DNA from: Methylotuvimicrobium sp. KM2
Lineage (GTDB): Bacteria > Pseudomonadota > Gammaproteobacteria > Methylococcales > Methylomonadaceae
DNA length: 64,000 nt
Assembly: GCF_038051925.1 (NCBI RefSeq)
Contig: NZ_CP150634.1
Location: 4,472,300-4,536,299, forward strand
Direction: 5' to 3'
The position numbers and the translations under genes were made by a program. The first letter of the stretch is position 1. Each line of letters opens with the position of its first letter. The notes under the pieces were generated by a model that had not been told where the DNA came from, did no database searches, and saw only the letters and a program-made list of their open reading frames with translations. Positions 1 to 8,066 of the stretch are shown here, piece after piece.

Positions 1-159
1 CTGCTGTTTGAGAAATTGCTTTCTCAATACTTGCAGGTCGAAGGCCCGAACAGCCAGCAAGCCCATCCCTCCAAGCATAAAAACCAGCAACACTTTACGT
101 CTTACGGTAAAGTCCGTTTCCGGCCCCCTCTTTTTTTTTCGCGTTGAAAAACCGTGCAT
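1..159 (-). CDS. ftsI: Peptidoglycan transpeptidase FtsI (PBP3), N-terminal part
   Basis: Only the first 53 codons are in the window; the gene runs off the left edge. The product begins MHGFSTRKKRG, a basic cytoplasmic tail, followed by a hydrophobic segment (roughly residues 23-40) and then VRAFDLQV, the usual start of the periplasmic part of FtsI. FtsI is the septal class B transpeptidase that crosslinks peptidoglycan in the divisome. The ATG lies immediately after the ftsL stop codon, so the two are very likely translationally coupled within the mraZ-rsmH-ftsL-ftsI order typical of Proteobacteria. The catalytic domain is outside the window. Confidence 0.9.
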   Translation of the reverse strand, partial: MHGFSTRKKKRGPETDFTVRRKVLLVFMLGGMGLLAVRAFDLQVLRKQFLKQQ

Positions 160-438
160 CTAAGGTTTCAAATAAATAATTTTGTCTCGTTCCGGCATGA
201 CCAGTTTTAGCTTATCCCGAGCAATTTGTTCGACTCGATTTTCTTCCGCTAATGTCGTCAACTCCAACTGTAATTGCCCCCACTCCACTTCGTATCGATC
301 CAGCTCGCGTTCTTGTTGCTGTATTTCAACAAACAGCAATCGCGACTGATACTTGCTGTAAATGACCCCCAGTGCGGACAACACTAATAAAGGCAATAAA
401 CTTGCCAAGGATAAAATAGCGATCCTGTTTTCCGTCAC
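160..438 (-). CDS. ftsL: Cell division protein FtsL
   Basis: A 92-residue bitopic protein. It has a short N-terminus, one membrane segment (about residues 8-27, SLASLLPLLVLSALGVIYSK) and a periplasmic coiled coil rich in Glu, Gln and Leu (about 30-75). This size and layout match FtsL, which with FtsB and FtsQ forms the divisome subcomplex that activates FtsW and FtsI. The start overlaps the end of rsmH by 4 bases and the stop abuts the ftsI start. FtsL sequences are weakly conserved, so position in the mra cluster is a main support. Confidence 0.92.
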   Translation of the reverse strand: MTENRIAILSLASLLPLLVLSALGVIYSKYQSRLLFVEIQQQERELDRYEVEWGQLQLELTTLAEENRVEQIARDKLKLVMPERDKIIYLKP

Positions 439-1361
439 AACCGCTCCGCCACGCGCATGATTGCGCTTCTTGCTCGTGGATTTTTCGCCACCTCGTCTCC
501 GCCGGCTTTAATCGCCTTGCCGACTTTGCGCAAAATACCCTTCTTTATCTCAGATTCCACAATCGGCAATCTGCCTGGATCGTGCTTGGCACCAGATTCA
601 GCGCGGATAAAGCGTTTGGTGATTCGATCCTCCAATGAATGAAACGAGATCACAACCAGGCGTCCTCCGGGTTTCAATACATCGACCGCCTGTTCCAATC
701 CACTTTTCAATTCTTCGAGCTCTCGATTGACCGCAATCCGAATTGCTTGAAAAGTCCGGGTTGCAGGGTGTTTATGCTTTTCTCTAACAGGCACACTGTT
801 TACAATTAGCTCGGCAAGTTGCCGCGTCGTCGATAGCGGTTGCTCCCGGCGTTGTTCGACAATGGCGCGGGCAATTCGACGTGCAAAACGCTCTTCGCCG
901 AATTCGAATAACACTTGAACCAAATCGCGCTCATCGACTTCGGCCAACCATTGTGCTGCAGACAAACCCGAGCGATGATCCATACGCATATCCAAAGGGC
1001 CGTCATATAAAAAACTAAACCCCCGTTCGGGGGTATCCAATTGCGGCGACGAGACGCCTAAGTCCATTAGCAGGCCATCCACCCGCCCTTGCACATTTTC
1101 CTGTTCGGCGATAGCTTGTAATGACGAAAAGCATGCATGATGCAGGCTAAAACGCTTATCGCTTGCTATTTCTCGCGCCCATTCCGATTGAATCGCATCG
1201 GCATCCCGGTCTAAGGCGAGTAAGCGGCCGGAAGGACCTAACCGCTTTAAAATCCCCCGACTGTGTCCGCCACGCCCAAACGTACAATCGATATAAATGC
1301 CATCGGCTTTAATAGCAAGCGCCTGTAACGCCTCCGAAAACAATACGGGCAAATGCGCCAT
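435..1361 (-). CDS. rsmH: 16S rRNA (cytosine-1402-N4)-methyltransferase RsmH (MraW)
   Basis: 308 residues, normal for RsmH. The N-terminus HLPVLFSEALQAL and the SAM-binding stretch IDCTFGRGGHSRGIL (about residues 24-38) are diagnostic. MDLGVSSPQLDTPERGFSF (near 99-117) and VISFHSLEDRITKRFI (near 238-253) are the other conserved blocks. The enzyme methylates C1402 of 16S rRNA in the decoding site. It follows mraZ after about 115 bases and overlaps ftsL by 4 bases. The gap from mraZ contains a widely spaced inverted repeat, AACCCAGCC at 1381 and GGCTGGGTT ending at 1477. Confidence 0.97.
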   Translation of the reverse strand: MAHLPVLFSEALQALAIKADGIYIDCTFGRGGHSRGILKRLGPSGRLLALDRDADAIQSEWAREIASDKRFSLHHACFSSLQAIAEQENVQGRVDGLLMDLGVSSPQLDTPERGFSFLYDGPLDMRMDHRSGLSAAQWLAEVDERDLVQVLFEFGEERFARRIARAIVEQRREQPLSTTRQLAELIVNSVPVREKHKHPATRTFQAIRIAVNRELEELKSGLEQAVDVLKPGGRLVVISFHSLEDRITKRFIRAESGAKHDPGRLPIVESEIKKGILRKVGKAIKAGGDEVAKNPRARSAIMRVAERL

Positions 1362-1475
1362 TTAACAGATCTCTCGTATTAACCCAGCCTTTACATTTGG
1401 CGAGCATAAGAAATTAAAAATTAATGATAATATTCAATGCGATATCCACAGTCACTAGAAATTGTTAAGGCTGGG

Positions 1476-1943
1476 TTAAAAAGACAAAGAACCTAACTCT
1501 TCGAGACCTTCGGTATCGTCGCTATTCATCCATTCGACTTCCTTGGCATTCCATGCTTCCTCATTCCATATTTCGAATTTGTTCAATTGTCCGACCAACA
1601 TAATTTTCTTGTCCATACCGGCAAAGCGTCTCAATTTCTCCGGCAATAATATACGGCCTTGCATATCCATTTCGCATTCTGTCGCGTTACCGATCAAAAA
1701 ACGCTTAAGTTTGGTCAACATTTTATTTAAAGTTGGTTTCTTAAGAATGGCTTGTTCGACTTTTTCCCATTCCGGCAAGGGATACAGCCACAAACAACCC
1801 TTCTCGCCGACGCAATGCTCATCGACCGCAACCGTGACGATTAATTGCCGGTCGCAACATTCCAACAACTCCTCCCTATATTTAGTCGGAATTGCAAAAC
1901 GCCCTTTCGCGTCAAGATTGATTGGATTGATGCCTCTTAACAA
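1476..1943 (-). CDS. mraZ: Transcriptional regulator MraZ (TTG start proposed)
   Basis: MraZ is the DNA-binding repressor of the division and cell wall cluster, with two SpoVT/AbrB-like halves. Both are visible: NLDAKGRFAIPTKYREELL near the N-terminus and EMDMQGRILLPEKLRRFAG in the second half. The family starts with the pattern MxRG; here the frame reads ILLRGINPINLD, so I place the start at the TTG at 1943 (155 residues, close to the usual 152). An ATG further upstream at 2015 would add 24 atypical residues. First gene of the mra cluster on this strand; its stop lies in the GGCTGGGTT arm of an inverted repeat. Confidence 0.9.
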   Translation of the reverse strand: MLRGINPINLDAKGRFAIPTKYREELLECCDRQLIVTVAVDEHCVGEKGCLWLYPLPEWEKVEQAILKKPTLNKMLTKLKRFLIGNATECEMDMQGRILLPEKLRRFAGMDKKIMLVGQLNKFEIWNEEAWNAKEVEWMNSDDTEGLEELGSLSF

Positions 1944-2015
1944 GATAAGCCCCGGCTCGCCAAAAAATTCCCTTTTTTTCCACTTTACACCACTTTTGTT
2001 CACTATAGATTTCAA

Positions 2016-2494
2016 TCAGACCTTAGTCAAGATCGATTTGAATTTAATTATTTATGACAAGACAATGACTTATGAAAACAGAACAAAATGCTTTAAAGAG
2101 AACACAATCGGAAAAATAATTTATTTGCCTTATCAAAAAGTTAATTCATAATGCTAAAGAAAACTATTACTATATAATAAGGTGTCGAATCAGAATCATC
2201 TTAGCGTTAAGCAAATCCAATCCGACAAATACTGCAAACAACTTGCTGCCACCGTAAAACTTAATCGACAAAAATAGCCTGAGCCTTGTTTACAATATCA
2301 AAGGCATGAAAATAGTTTTTTTTCGCACTGAGAAAAGAAGAGGAGTATATGGATTTTGAAAACGGCAATGCCGCTAAGTACTGGGACTACCTGAATCACC
2401 CATCGCTTTTGAGACTTTATACAGCGATCGGATTTAGGGGGGGGGAATGCGCCGTTATTATTTGCACAGACGCAAAAACTCGGTAATGGAAAAA
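2016..2494. other. Intergenic region upstream of mraZ
   Basis: About 480 bases between the longest mraZ reading frame and the 3' end of rnpB. It is AT-rich near mraZ and should hold the mra promoter on the minus strand and any rnpB transcription end. I see no convincing gene. A 79-codon frame on the minus strand (2298-2537) runs into the rnpB 3' domain and is considered spurious. I did not recognise MraZ operator repeats with confidence. Confidence 0.5.
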
Positions 2495-2857
2495 GAGTCG
2501 GCCTGTAAGCCGGGTTCTGTCGCGAACAGTCATTCATCTAGGCCGCAAGTCACCTTACGGCTCGAGCGATCTACCCGGGAACCGCGCGGGCCACGCGTCT
2601 GTTCCCCTATTTGATCTTGCTCCGAGTGGGGTTTACCCTGCCACGCCTGTTGCCAGTCGCGCGGTGCGCTCTTACCGCACCATTTCACCCTTACCCCTCA
2701 CCTAGAATGAAAATTCTAGATGAGGGGCGGTATATTTTCTGTGGCACTTTCCGTAGACTCGCGCCTCCCAGGCATTACCTGGCACTCTGCCCAATGGAGC
2801 CCGGACTTTCCTCTCTTCTACCCTAAGGCAAAACAGCGACTGTCCGGCCGACTCTCG
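2495..2857 (-). ncRNA. rnpB: RNase P RNA, bacterial type A
   Basis: The minus strand carries the universal M1 RNA blocks in order. GAGGAAAGTCCGGGCTCC occurs near the 5' end, followed by GTGCCAGGTAATGCCTGG, then GGTAAGGGTGAAATGGTGCG, AAACCCCACTCGGAGCAAG with AAATAGGGG, and near the 3' end CCTAGATGAATGACTG and ACAGAACCCGGCTTA. The ends GAGTCGGCC and GGCCGACTC pair as helix P1, which fixes the limits to within a few bases. Length about 360 nt, normal for type A. The P12 position is occupied by a long near-perfect hairpin (around 2696-2731) with stem CCCCTCATCTAGAAT. This ribozyme matures tRNA 5' ends. Confidence 0.96.
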
Positions 2858-2951
2858 GCGGAAATTATACGTGAATTAAATACTTGCCGGAAAATTAATT
2901 TTCAGCGAGCGGCGAACTGATGCGACATTTAATCCATTTGTCAAGCCCTAA

Positions 2952-3171
2952 TTTCCTCTTCCCTCTTCCCTCTTCCCTCTTCCCTCTTCCCTCTTCCCTC
3001 TTCCCTCTTCCCTCTTTCCTCTTCCCTCTTCCCTCTTCCCTCTTCCCTCTTCCCTCTTTCCTCTTCCCTCTTTCCTCTTCCCTCTTTCCTCTTCCCTCTT
3101 TCCTCTTTCTTCTTTCCTCTTTCCTCTTTCACCTTTCACCTTTCACCTTTCACCTTTCACCTTTCACCTTA
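2952..3171. repeat. Heptanucleotide tandem tract (CTCTTCC / CTCTTTC, then TTTCACC)
   Basis: A strict polypyrimidine tract on the plus strand with a 7-base period: roughly 25 units of CTCTTCC or CTCTTTC followed by about six units of TTTCACC. Because 7 is not a multiple of 3, it is open in several frames and yields artificial Glu/Lys/Arg-rich or Leu/Pro/Ser-rich reading frames that are not genes. The last units enter the 3' end of rsmI. A second tract with the same left flank (TTGTCAAGCCCTAATTTCC) lies at 39099-39165. Confidence 0.95.
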
Positions 3172-4016
3172 CCCATCATCTCCAAAGCCGCCTGATATAG
3201 CACCTTCTTCTTGGCCCCGGTAATTTCAGAGGCTAAAGCCGCGGCCGTCTTAACAGAACACTCGTTTAAAAGAATCTTTAATACCGATAAATGCTCGGCA
3301 CTCAATTCTTGATTATTTTTGTCAATGACAGCGCCTTCGACAATCACGACGAATTCGCCTTTGCGCATGTTTTCGTCGCTTTCGACTAATTCCAGCATCT
3401 CATCCAAACGCCGCTTGACGATTGTTTCGTGTAATTTTGTGATTTCCCTCGCGATTACCAGCTGCCTGTCGGCCGGCAATATTTCCGACATATCCGTCAA
3501 TGCCTCTAAAATTCGATGACTGGACTCATAGAAAACCCATGTCGATTCGCAATTCAACCGCTCCTTAAAAAATTTTTTACGTGCTGACGATGTCCGAGGT
3601 AAGAAACCTTCGAAAATAAAACGGCTCACAGGCAAACCTGCAGCAGACAAGGCGGCAATTAAAGCGCAAGCACCCGGAATCGGCGAAACCTCGATTCCGG
3701 CATCTTTGGCCATGCGCACCAAAGGCATGCCGGGATCGCTCAACAGTGGTGTACCGGCATCCGAGACCAACGCGATATTGAGTCCTCCACGAATTTTATC
3801 GAGCAACCCGGCTGAAGCTGTTTCTTCGTTGTGCTGATGCAATGAGACTAAACGGTTGGCAATAGCGTAATGCTGCAATAGCATTCTGACATGCCGAGTA
3901 TCTTCAGCGGCAATCAAATCGACTTCCTTTAGCACATCGACAGCCCGGAAACTTAAATCCGCTAAATTACCTATCGGCGTGGCAACCACGTATAATTTGC
4001 CGCATTGATTAGACAT
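3150..4016 (-). CDS. rsmI: 16S rRNA (cytidine-1402-2'-O)-methyltransferase RsmI
   Basis: 288 residues, standard for RsmI. LYVVATPIGNLADLSFRAVD at the N-terminus, DLIAAEDTRH (near 34-43), LVSDAGTPLLSDPG (near 82-95) and the proline-rich IPGACALIAALSAAGLP are the family motifs. The enzyme methylates the 2'-O of C1402, the same nucleotide that RsmH modifies. The last codons (GKVKGER) and the TGA stop are formed by the TTTCACC heptamer tract read in reverse, so the extreme C-terminus is repeat-derived. The divergent lpoA-yraN-diaA block begins 50 bases upstream, an arrangement common in Gammaproteobacteria. Confidence 0.96.
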   Translation of the reverse strand: MSNQCGKLYVVATPIGNLADLSFRAVDVLKEVDLIAAEDTRHVRMLLQHYAIANRLVSLHQHNEETASAGLLDKIRGGLNIALVSDAGTPLLSDPGMPLVRMAKDAGIEVSPIPGACALIAALSAAGLPVSRFIFEGFLPRTSSARKKFFKERLNCESTWVFYESSHRILEALTDMSEILPADRQLVIAREITKLHETIVKRRLDEMLELVESDENMRKGEFVVIVEGAVIDKNNQELSAEHLSVLKILLNECSVKTAAALASEITGAKKKVLYQAALEMMGKVKGER

Positions 4017-4066
4017 TGGATTCTCTCATCTGATTAAACCGAACTATTTTAAAGGTATACCCTTCT

Positions 4067-5941
4067 ATGAGTCGCCATTTTCATTCGCCATTCTTGCTAC
4101 TTTGCACTTTTCTCGCAGGGTGCATGCCTCCTCAAGACCGTCAACCGGCTTTCCCGGCAGACGCTCAAACGGCTAAAGCCTTCATGGACCAAGGCCAACC
4201 CGCCAAAGCCGCGCAACTTTATCGACGCATCGCCGACGAGCAATCCGAGTTTCAAGACCAATTACGCTTGTTTACGATCGAATCGTTAATCCAATCCGGC
4301 GATAGCGATACGGCTAAAAACTATGCCGACGCAATCAACCCGAATAATCTTACGTTGTTGCAACGCAACCAGCTTAATCTCTATTATGCGCAAATCGACC
4401 TCAGCTTCGGCAATGCGGAACAAGCGAGTGCAAGGCTAAATCTAGTCAAGCCGCTGCAACTGTCGCGGTCCGATCAAATCAAATTTCATCAATCCAGTGC
4501 CTTTGCCTATTCATTAACCGGCGAACTGAAAAAAAGCGCTGCTTCGAGAGTCGAATTGAGCCATTTGCTGCCGCCCGCTCAACAACCGGCCAATCATGCC
4601 GCAATTCTTGAGACCTTAAGCTTGCTCCCCCTCGCGACGCTGGAACAAACAAGCAGCGAAAGCAGCAATGCTTTATCCGGATGGATGGCATTAGCGCAAT
4701 TACTCAAAACCAATCAGCATAATCGCGCTCTGCTGGATACCGCGCTGGATCAATGGCGGCAGAACTATCCTCATCACCCCGCTGACTCGGCATTTCTGCA
4801 TGATTACCTGGCGCAATCGGCGCATGCTTTTAAGCAACCGGGTAAAATCGCCGTGTTTTTACCCGAAACCGGCCCTATCGGACGCGCAGGGAAAGCGATT
4901 CGCGAAGGCATCATGGCCGCCTATTACCAGGATCGTAATGAAACCAAACCCGACCTTCGTTTTTACGACAGCGGTCAAAGCGCACTACCGGTACTTTATC
5001 ATCAGGCTATCGCCGAAGGCGCGGAAATGGTCATCGGCCCGCTCAGCAAAACCGAAATTGAAAGCCTAACTGCATCATCTAATTTGAGCGTTCCGGTGCT
5101 TGCATTAAATCATGTTCCGGAAATAAACAAAGCCAACCTTTACCAATTCGGACTCAGCCCTATTGATGACGCCGAGCAAATAGCCAGTCTTGCCTGGTTC
5201 GAAGGCCGACAAAACGCCTTGTTATTGATACCCGATACCGAGCAAGGATTGAGAATCGGCGAATACATCCGGGACTTCTGGAACAAAGCCGATGCAAACC
5301 TGCTGGAAACTCAAACGTATCAAGCCAATCAGACCGACTTTTCCGAACCTATTAAAAAGCTATTGAATTTGGATGAAAGCAATCAACGCTATCAAAAAAT
5401 CCGACAATTCCTACCCTCAGCCGTGTTCGTCCCGAGAATCCGACGCGATGCCGACGTCATTTTTCTGAATGCCTATGAAACGGCTGCACGTTCGATCAAT
5501 CCGCAATTGCATTTTTTTCATGCCCAACACCTTCCGGTTTATGCCACGCCGCATATCTATAGCGGCCTGCCTAATCCTCAGCTGGACATGGACTTGAACA
5601 CAATCACGTTTTGCGACATTCCCTGGCTATTCGACAATGTTTACCAAGGCGAATTAAGTATCAATGCCTTACGCAGCACTTGGCAACAATTCCCCAGCGT
5701 TTATTTACGCTTGATGGCTATGGGTATCGACGCCTACAATCTGGTCCCGCATCTTGGTAAACTGAGCACCGTTCAATATCATGGCGCGACAGGCAACTTG
5801 CTGCTGACAAGGGACGGCCGAATCAAAAGAAATCTGGTTTGCGCCAAATTCAATCAAGGAGTTCCTAAAGTCATCGGCTTTGTTCAAAGCGCCAATGACG
5901 ACTACCAAAGCATCGCAGTTCCGAACGACGACTCGTATTAA
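4067..5941 (+). CDS. lpoA: Penicillin-binding protein activator LpoA-like lipoprotein
   Basis: 624 residues. The N-terminus is a lipoprotein signal ending LAGC, with Cys19 as the acylated residue. Residues about 30-240 are helical and TPR-like (AKAFMDQGQPAKAAQLYRRIA). Residues about 255-600 form the periplasmic-binding-protein-like domain (KIAVFLPETGPIGRAGKAIREG, then EMVIGPLSKTEIESL). This is the LppC/LpoA family, outer-membrane lipoproteins that activate the PBP1A synthase. It is divergent from rsmI and directly upstream of yraN and diaA, the same neighbourhood as in E. coli. Slightly shorter than the E. coli protein. Confidence 0.92.
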   Translation: MSRHFHSPFLLLCTFLAGCMPPQDRQPAFPADAQTAKAFMDQGQPAKAAQLYRRIADEQSEFQDQLRLFTIESLIQSGDSDTAKNYADAINPNNLTLLQRNQLNLYYAQIDLSFGNAEQASARLNLVKPLQLSRSDQIKFHQSSAFAYSLTGELKKSAASRVELSHLLPPAQQPANHAAILETLSLLPLATLEQTSSESSNALSGWMALAQLLKTNQHNRALLDTALDQWRQNYPHHPADSAFLHDYLAQSAHAFKQPGKIAVFLPETGPIGRAGKAIREGIMAAYYQDRNETKPDLRFYDSGQSALPVLYHQAIAEGAEMVIGPLSKTEIESLTASSNLSVPVLALNHVPEINKANLYQFGLSPIDDAEQIASLAWFEGRQNALLLIPDTEQGLRIGEYIRDFWNKADANLLETQTYQANQTDFSEPIKKLLNLDESNQRYQKIRQFLPSAVFVPRIRRDADVIFLNAYETAARSINPQLHFFHAQHLPVYATPHIYSGLPNPQLDMDLNTITFCDIPWLFDNVYQGELSINALRSTWQQFPSVYLRLMAMGIDAYNLVPHLGKLSTVQYHGATGNLLLTRDGRIKRNLVCAKFNQGVPKVIGFVQSANDDYQSIAVPNDDSY

Positions 5942-5963
5942 CAGACTTCATCGAGGACAGCAT

Positions 5964-6326
5964 TTGTTAAATCCATTCAAAGCCAAACACCTGGTCAGCG
6001 GCGAATCTGCCGAGGAAAAAGCTCACCGATTTCTTATCGAGCAAGGTCTGAAACCGGTGGCTCGTAACTTTCGCTGCCGCTTGGGAGAATTGGATTTGAT
6101 CATGAAAGACAGAGAAACACTGGTAATTATCGAAGTCCGCTACCGTAAATCCGACCGTTACGGCAGTGCTTTGGAAAGCGTTACCCCGCGAAAACAATCG
6201 CGCATCATTGCCGCCACACGGTTCTATTTATCACGACACCCGTCGCCTTGTCCGATACGCTTCGACGTCGTTGCCGTTTCCGGCGACGCTAATATCGATT
6301 GGATAAAAAACGCCTTTTTAACTTGA
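5964..6326 (+). CDS. yraN: UPF0102 / YraN family endonuclease-like protein (TTG start)
   Basis: 120 residues from a TTG at 5964, preceded by GAGGACAG, a good ribosome-binding site. An upstream ATG at 5880 would lie inside lpoA and add residues foreign to the family. Motifs: GESAEEKAHRFLIEQGLKPVARNFRCRLGELDLI, then VIIEVRYRKSDRYGSALESV. GExD followed by EVR/K is the PD-(D/E)xK-like core of the UPF0102 family. Biological role unknown. It sits 22 bases after lpoA and just before diaA, presumably in one operon. Confidence 0.92.
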   Translation: MLNPFKAKHLVSGESAEEKAHRFLIEQGLKPVARNFRCRLGELDLIMKDRETLVIIEVRYRKSDRYGSALESVTPRKQSRIIAATRFYLSRHPSPCPIRFDVVAVSGDANIDWIKNAFLT

Positions 6327-6337
6327 CTACTTCCATC

Positions 6338-6925
6338 ATGTTACAAGAACGAATTACCCTGCATTTCAACGAAAGCCTACAAACGCTACAAGATACTTTG
6401 ACCGGTCTCGGCGAAACGATCGAATTCGCCTCACAAAAACTAGTGACGGCGATATTAAACGACAACAAAATCCTTGTCTGCGGTAACGGTGCTTGTGCCG
6501 CAAATGCCGGACAGTTTTCGGCGGCGATGCTGAACCGCTTGGAACGCGAACGCCCGGCCTTACCGGCGATTGCATTGACTGCCGATACTGCCGTTATTAC
6601 CTCGATTGCCGCAGACTACCATTTCGACGACATTTTCGCCAAACAAGTCAAGGCCCTTGGCCAAAGCGAAGATATCTTGCTGGTCTTCTCCAGCAACGGC
6701 AACCCGGCCAATATTCTCAAAGCTGTTACTGCCGCTCACGACAAAAATATATCGGTGATAGCATTGACCGGACATGATGGCGGTATGCTGGCACCGATTT
6801 TAAATACCTCGGATATGGAGATCCGGGTTCCCTCCAGTAACGATAGCCGAATCCAAGAAACGCACTTATTGATTAGCCACTGCCTGTGCGACCTGATTGA
6901 TCACCAAATATTCGGAAGCCTTTAA
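6338..6925 (+). CDS. diaA: DnaA initiator-associating protein DiaA (SIS domain)
   Basis: 195 residues from the ATG at 6338 (MLQERITLHFNESLQ), which matches the DiaA N-terminus and length; an earlier ATG at 6299 overlaps yraN. A single SIS domain: KILVCGNGACAANAGQFSAAMLNRLERERPALPAIAL, then DILLVFSSNGNPANILKAV, and the C-terminal RIQETHLLISHCLCDLIDH. DiaA stimulates DnaA assembly at oriC. The close relative GmhA (sedoheptulose-7-phosphate isomerase) is the alternative, but the lpoA-yraN context and the LCDLID ending favour DiaA. The start overlaps no neighbour; yraN ends 11 bases upstream. Confidence 0.9.
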   Translation: MLQERITLHFNESLQTLQDTLTGLGETIEFASQKLVTAILNDNKILVCGNGACAANAGQFSAAMLNRLERERPALPAIALTADTAVITSIAADYHFDDIFAKQVKALGQSEDILLVFSSNGNPANILKAVTAAHDKNISVIALTGHDGGMLAPILNTSDMEIRVPSSNDSRIQETHLLISHCLCDLIDHQIFGSL

Positions 6926-7410
6926 CCTAGAAAAAGCGTTTCACTATGAATAATAAGGATTCGTTCGAAAATAACTTCCCTATTTTATGGAGGGTTCGGT
7001 AGCTCGATTGGCAGGTGTCGGCGGCAGGGCAGATTTTTGCTCCTGCAAAATCTGCATTCACGCCATCCATGGCGTTTGCAGATTTTTGCTCCTCGGCAAT
7101 TGCTGAGTTACACGGATGTAATGAATGCAGAAAATGCAGGAGCATTTTTCTGCCCTGCATTGCCCTAATACACGCCATCCATGGCAATCAGTCGCCGCCG
7201 TCAAGCCTACCCAACCCCTAAATTCCATAGCCCATCGGCATGGTTAATAGTCTTACTAATTTAGGGGCTGTGTCCTGTCAAGCGAGCTACCGAACCCTCA
7301 ACAAAGCTCATAGTTCCAGGAGGTTATTTATCACGAAATCCTAAGAAGTTAATTCAATAACTTGCTGTAGATTTGCATAGAACTTTCGCTCACCGAAAAC
7401 TAAAGATTTG
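6926..7410. repeat. Family B repeat (copy B1) interrupted by a family A element
   Basis: The bases 6926-6956 (AACCTAGAAAAAGCGTTTCA onward) and 7342-about 7400 (AAGTTAATTCAATAACTTGC onward) are the two parts of one family B repeat, recognisable from intact copies at 20790, 35056 and, reversed, at 23437. Between them lies the family A element 6957-7341. The right part stops matching near 7400, so this copy is also truncated. No gene is seen in the interval 6926-7472. Confidence 0.8.
6957..7341. repeat. Family A MITE-like element, copy A1 (terminal inverted repeats, TAA duplication)
   Basis: Ends GGATTCG at 6957 and CGAAATCC ending 7341 are inverted, and strongly matching inner arms follow. AGGGTTCGGTAGCTCG occurs at about 6991-7006 and CGAGCTACCGAACCCT at about 7283-7298. 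TAA flanks both outer ends, compatible with a 3-bp target duplication. The centre contains further palindromes such as CGCCATCCATGGCG and no open frame. It looks like a non-autonomous inverted-repeat element. Related copies lie at 21660-21839 and, half-preserved and reversed, near 12275-12363. Confidence 0.75.
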
Positions 7411-7472
7411 AAAACCACGGCCGCTACAATAAGCGGATAACACTTTAACAAATCTTAATTTCGAGGCTGATA

Positions 7473-8066
7473 ATGGAAATCAAAACAGAACCGTTCGGCC
7501 AGACGGTAAGTTCCATGGCCAAAGACCCCTCCCATAAAAGCGAAGGGCCATTCGGGCAAAAAATATCCGAATTAGCTCAAGCTAAAAAAGCCGAAACCTC
7601 GGCTACTGAAGCCAAAACCGAATTAAACCGTTCGATCCTGCAAACTTCGCTCGATGTCAGTTTGAGCGCCGGTAACGAGCCGATGGCTCTGTTATTCAAG
7701 ACCGCGCTCGAAGGCATTAATGACGCGCTCAAAGCCGATTTTGGCGACAATGCCATTCAAAAAGCTTACGAAGATGGCGTGGATATTTCTCCGGAAGCCA
7801 CCGCAGGGCGCATCGTGCAAATGAGCACCGCTTTTTTCGAGCGTTATCACGCTAATCACGACGACCTCAGCATCGAAGAAGCGCTGGAGTCGTTCGTCGA
7901 ACTGATCGGCCAAGGCATCGATAAAGGCTTCGGTGAAGCACGCGATATTTTGCAAGGACTTAACGTACTGGAAGGAAGCATCGCTGATAATATTGATAAA
8001 ACCTATGACTTGGTCCAGAAAGGACTGAAGGCATTCGTTGAAAATTATCAGCCTGCAGAGAAGTAA
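7473..8066 (+). CDS. DUF5610 domain-containing hypothetical protein
   Basis: 197 residues, acidic, without a signal peptide or membrane segment. The N-terminal 45 residues are low-complexity (two copies of a GPFGQ-like motif: EPFGQTVSSMAK and GPFGQKISELAQ). The rest is helical, ending ISPEATAGRIVQMSTAFFERY, then FVELIGQGIDKGFGEARDILQGLNVL and NIDKTYDLVQKGLKAFV. This C-terminal pattern is that of DUF5610 proteins, whose function is unknown. The ATG is preceded by GAGGCTGATA, an acceptable ribosome-binding site. It stands alone between repeat elements. Confidence 0.75.
   Translation: MEIKTEPFGQTVSSMAKDPSHKSEGPFGQKISELAQAKKAETSATEAKTELNRSILQTSLDVSLSAGNEPMALLFKTALEGINDALKADFGDNAIQKAYEDGVDISPEATAGRIVQMSTAFFERYHANHDDLSIEEALESFVELIGQGIDKGFGEARDILQGLNVLEGSIADNIDKTYDLVQKGLKAFVENYQPAEK

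Noticed and set aside
1543..2151. 202-codon plus-strand frame over mraZ
   Set aside because: Antisense shadow of mraZ with no recognisable protein features.
2298..2537. 79-codon minus-strand frame beginning MNDCSRQNPAYRP
   Set aside because: Its first part is the 3' domain of RNase P RNA, so the apparent protein is translated structural RNA.
2950..3171. Possible CRISPR array
   Set aside because: The repeat unit is 7 bases with no spacers and no cas genes; it is a simple tandem tract.
2920..3195. Open frames on both strands across the pyrimidine tract giving Phe-Pro-Leu-Ser or Lys-Glu-Arg-Gly repeats
   Set aside because: A 7-base tandem repeat without stops in some frames; no start signals and no protein logic beyond the repeat.
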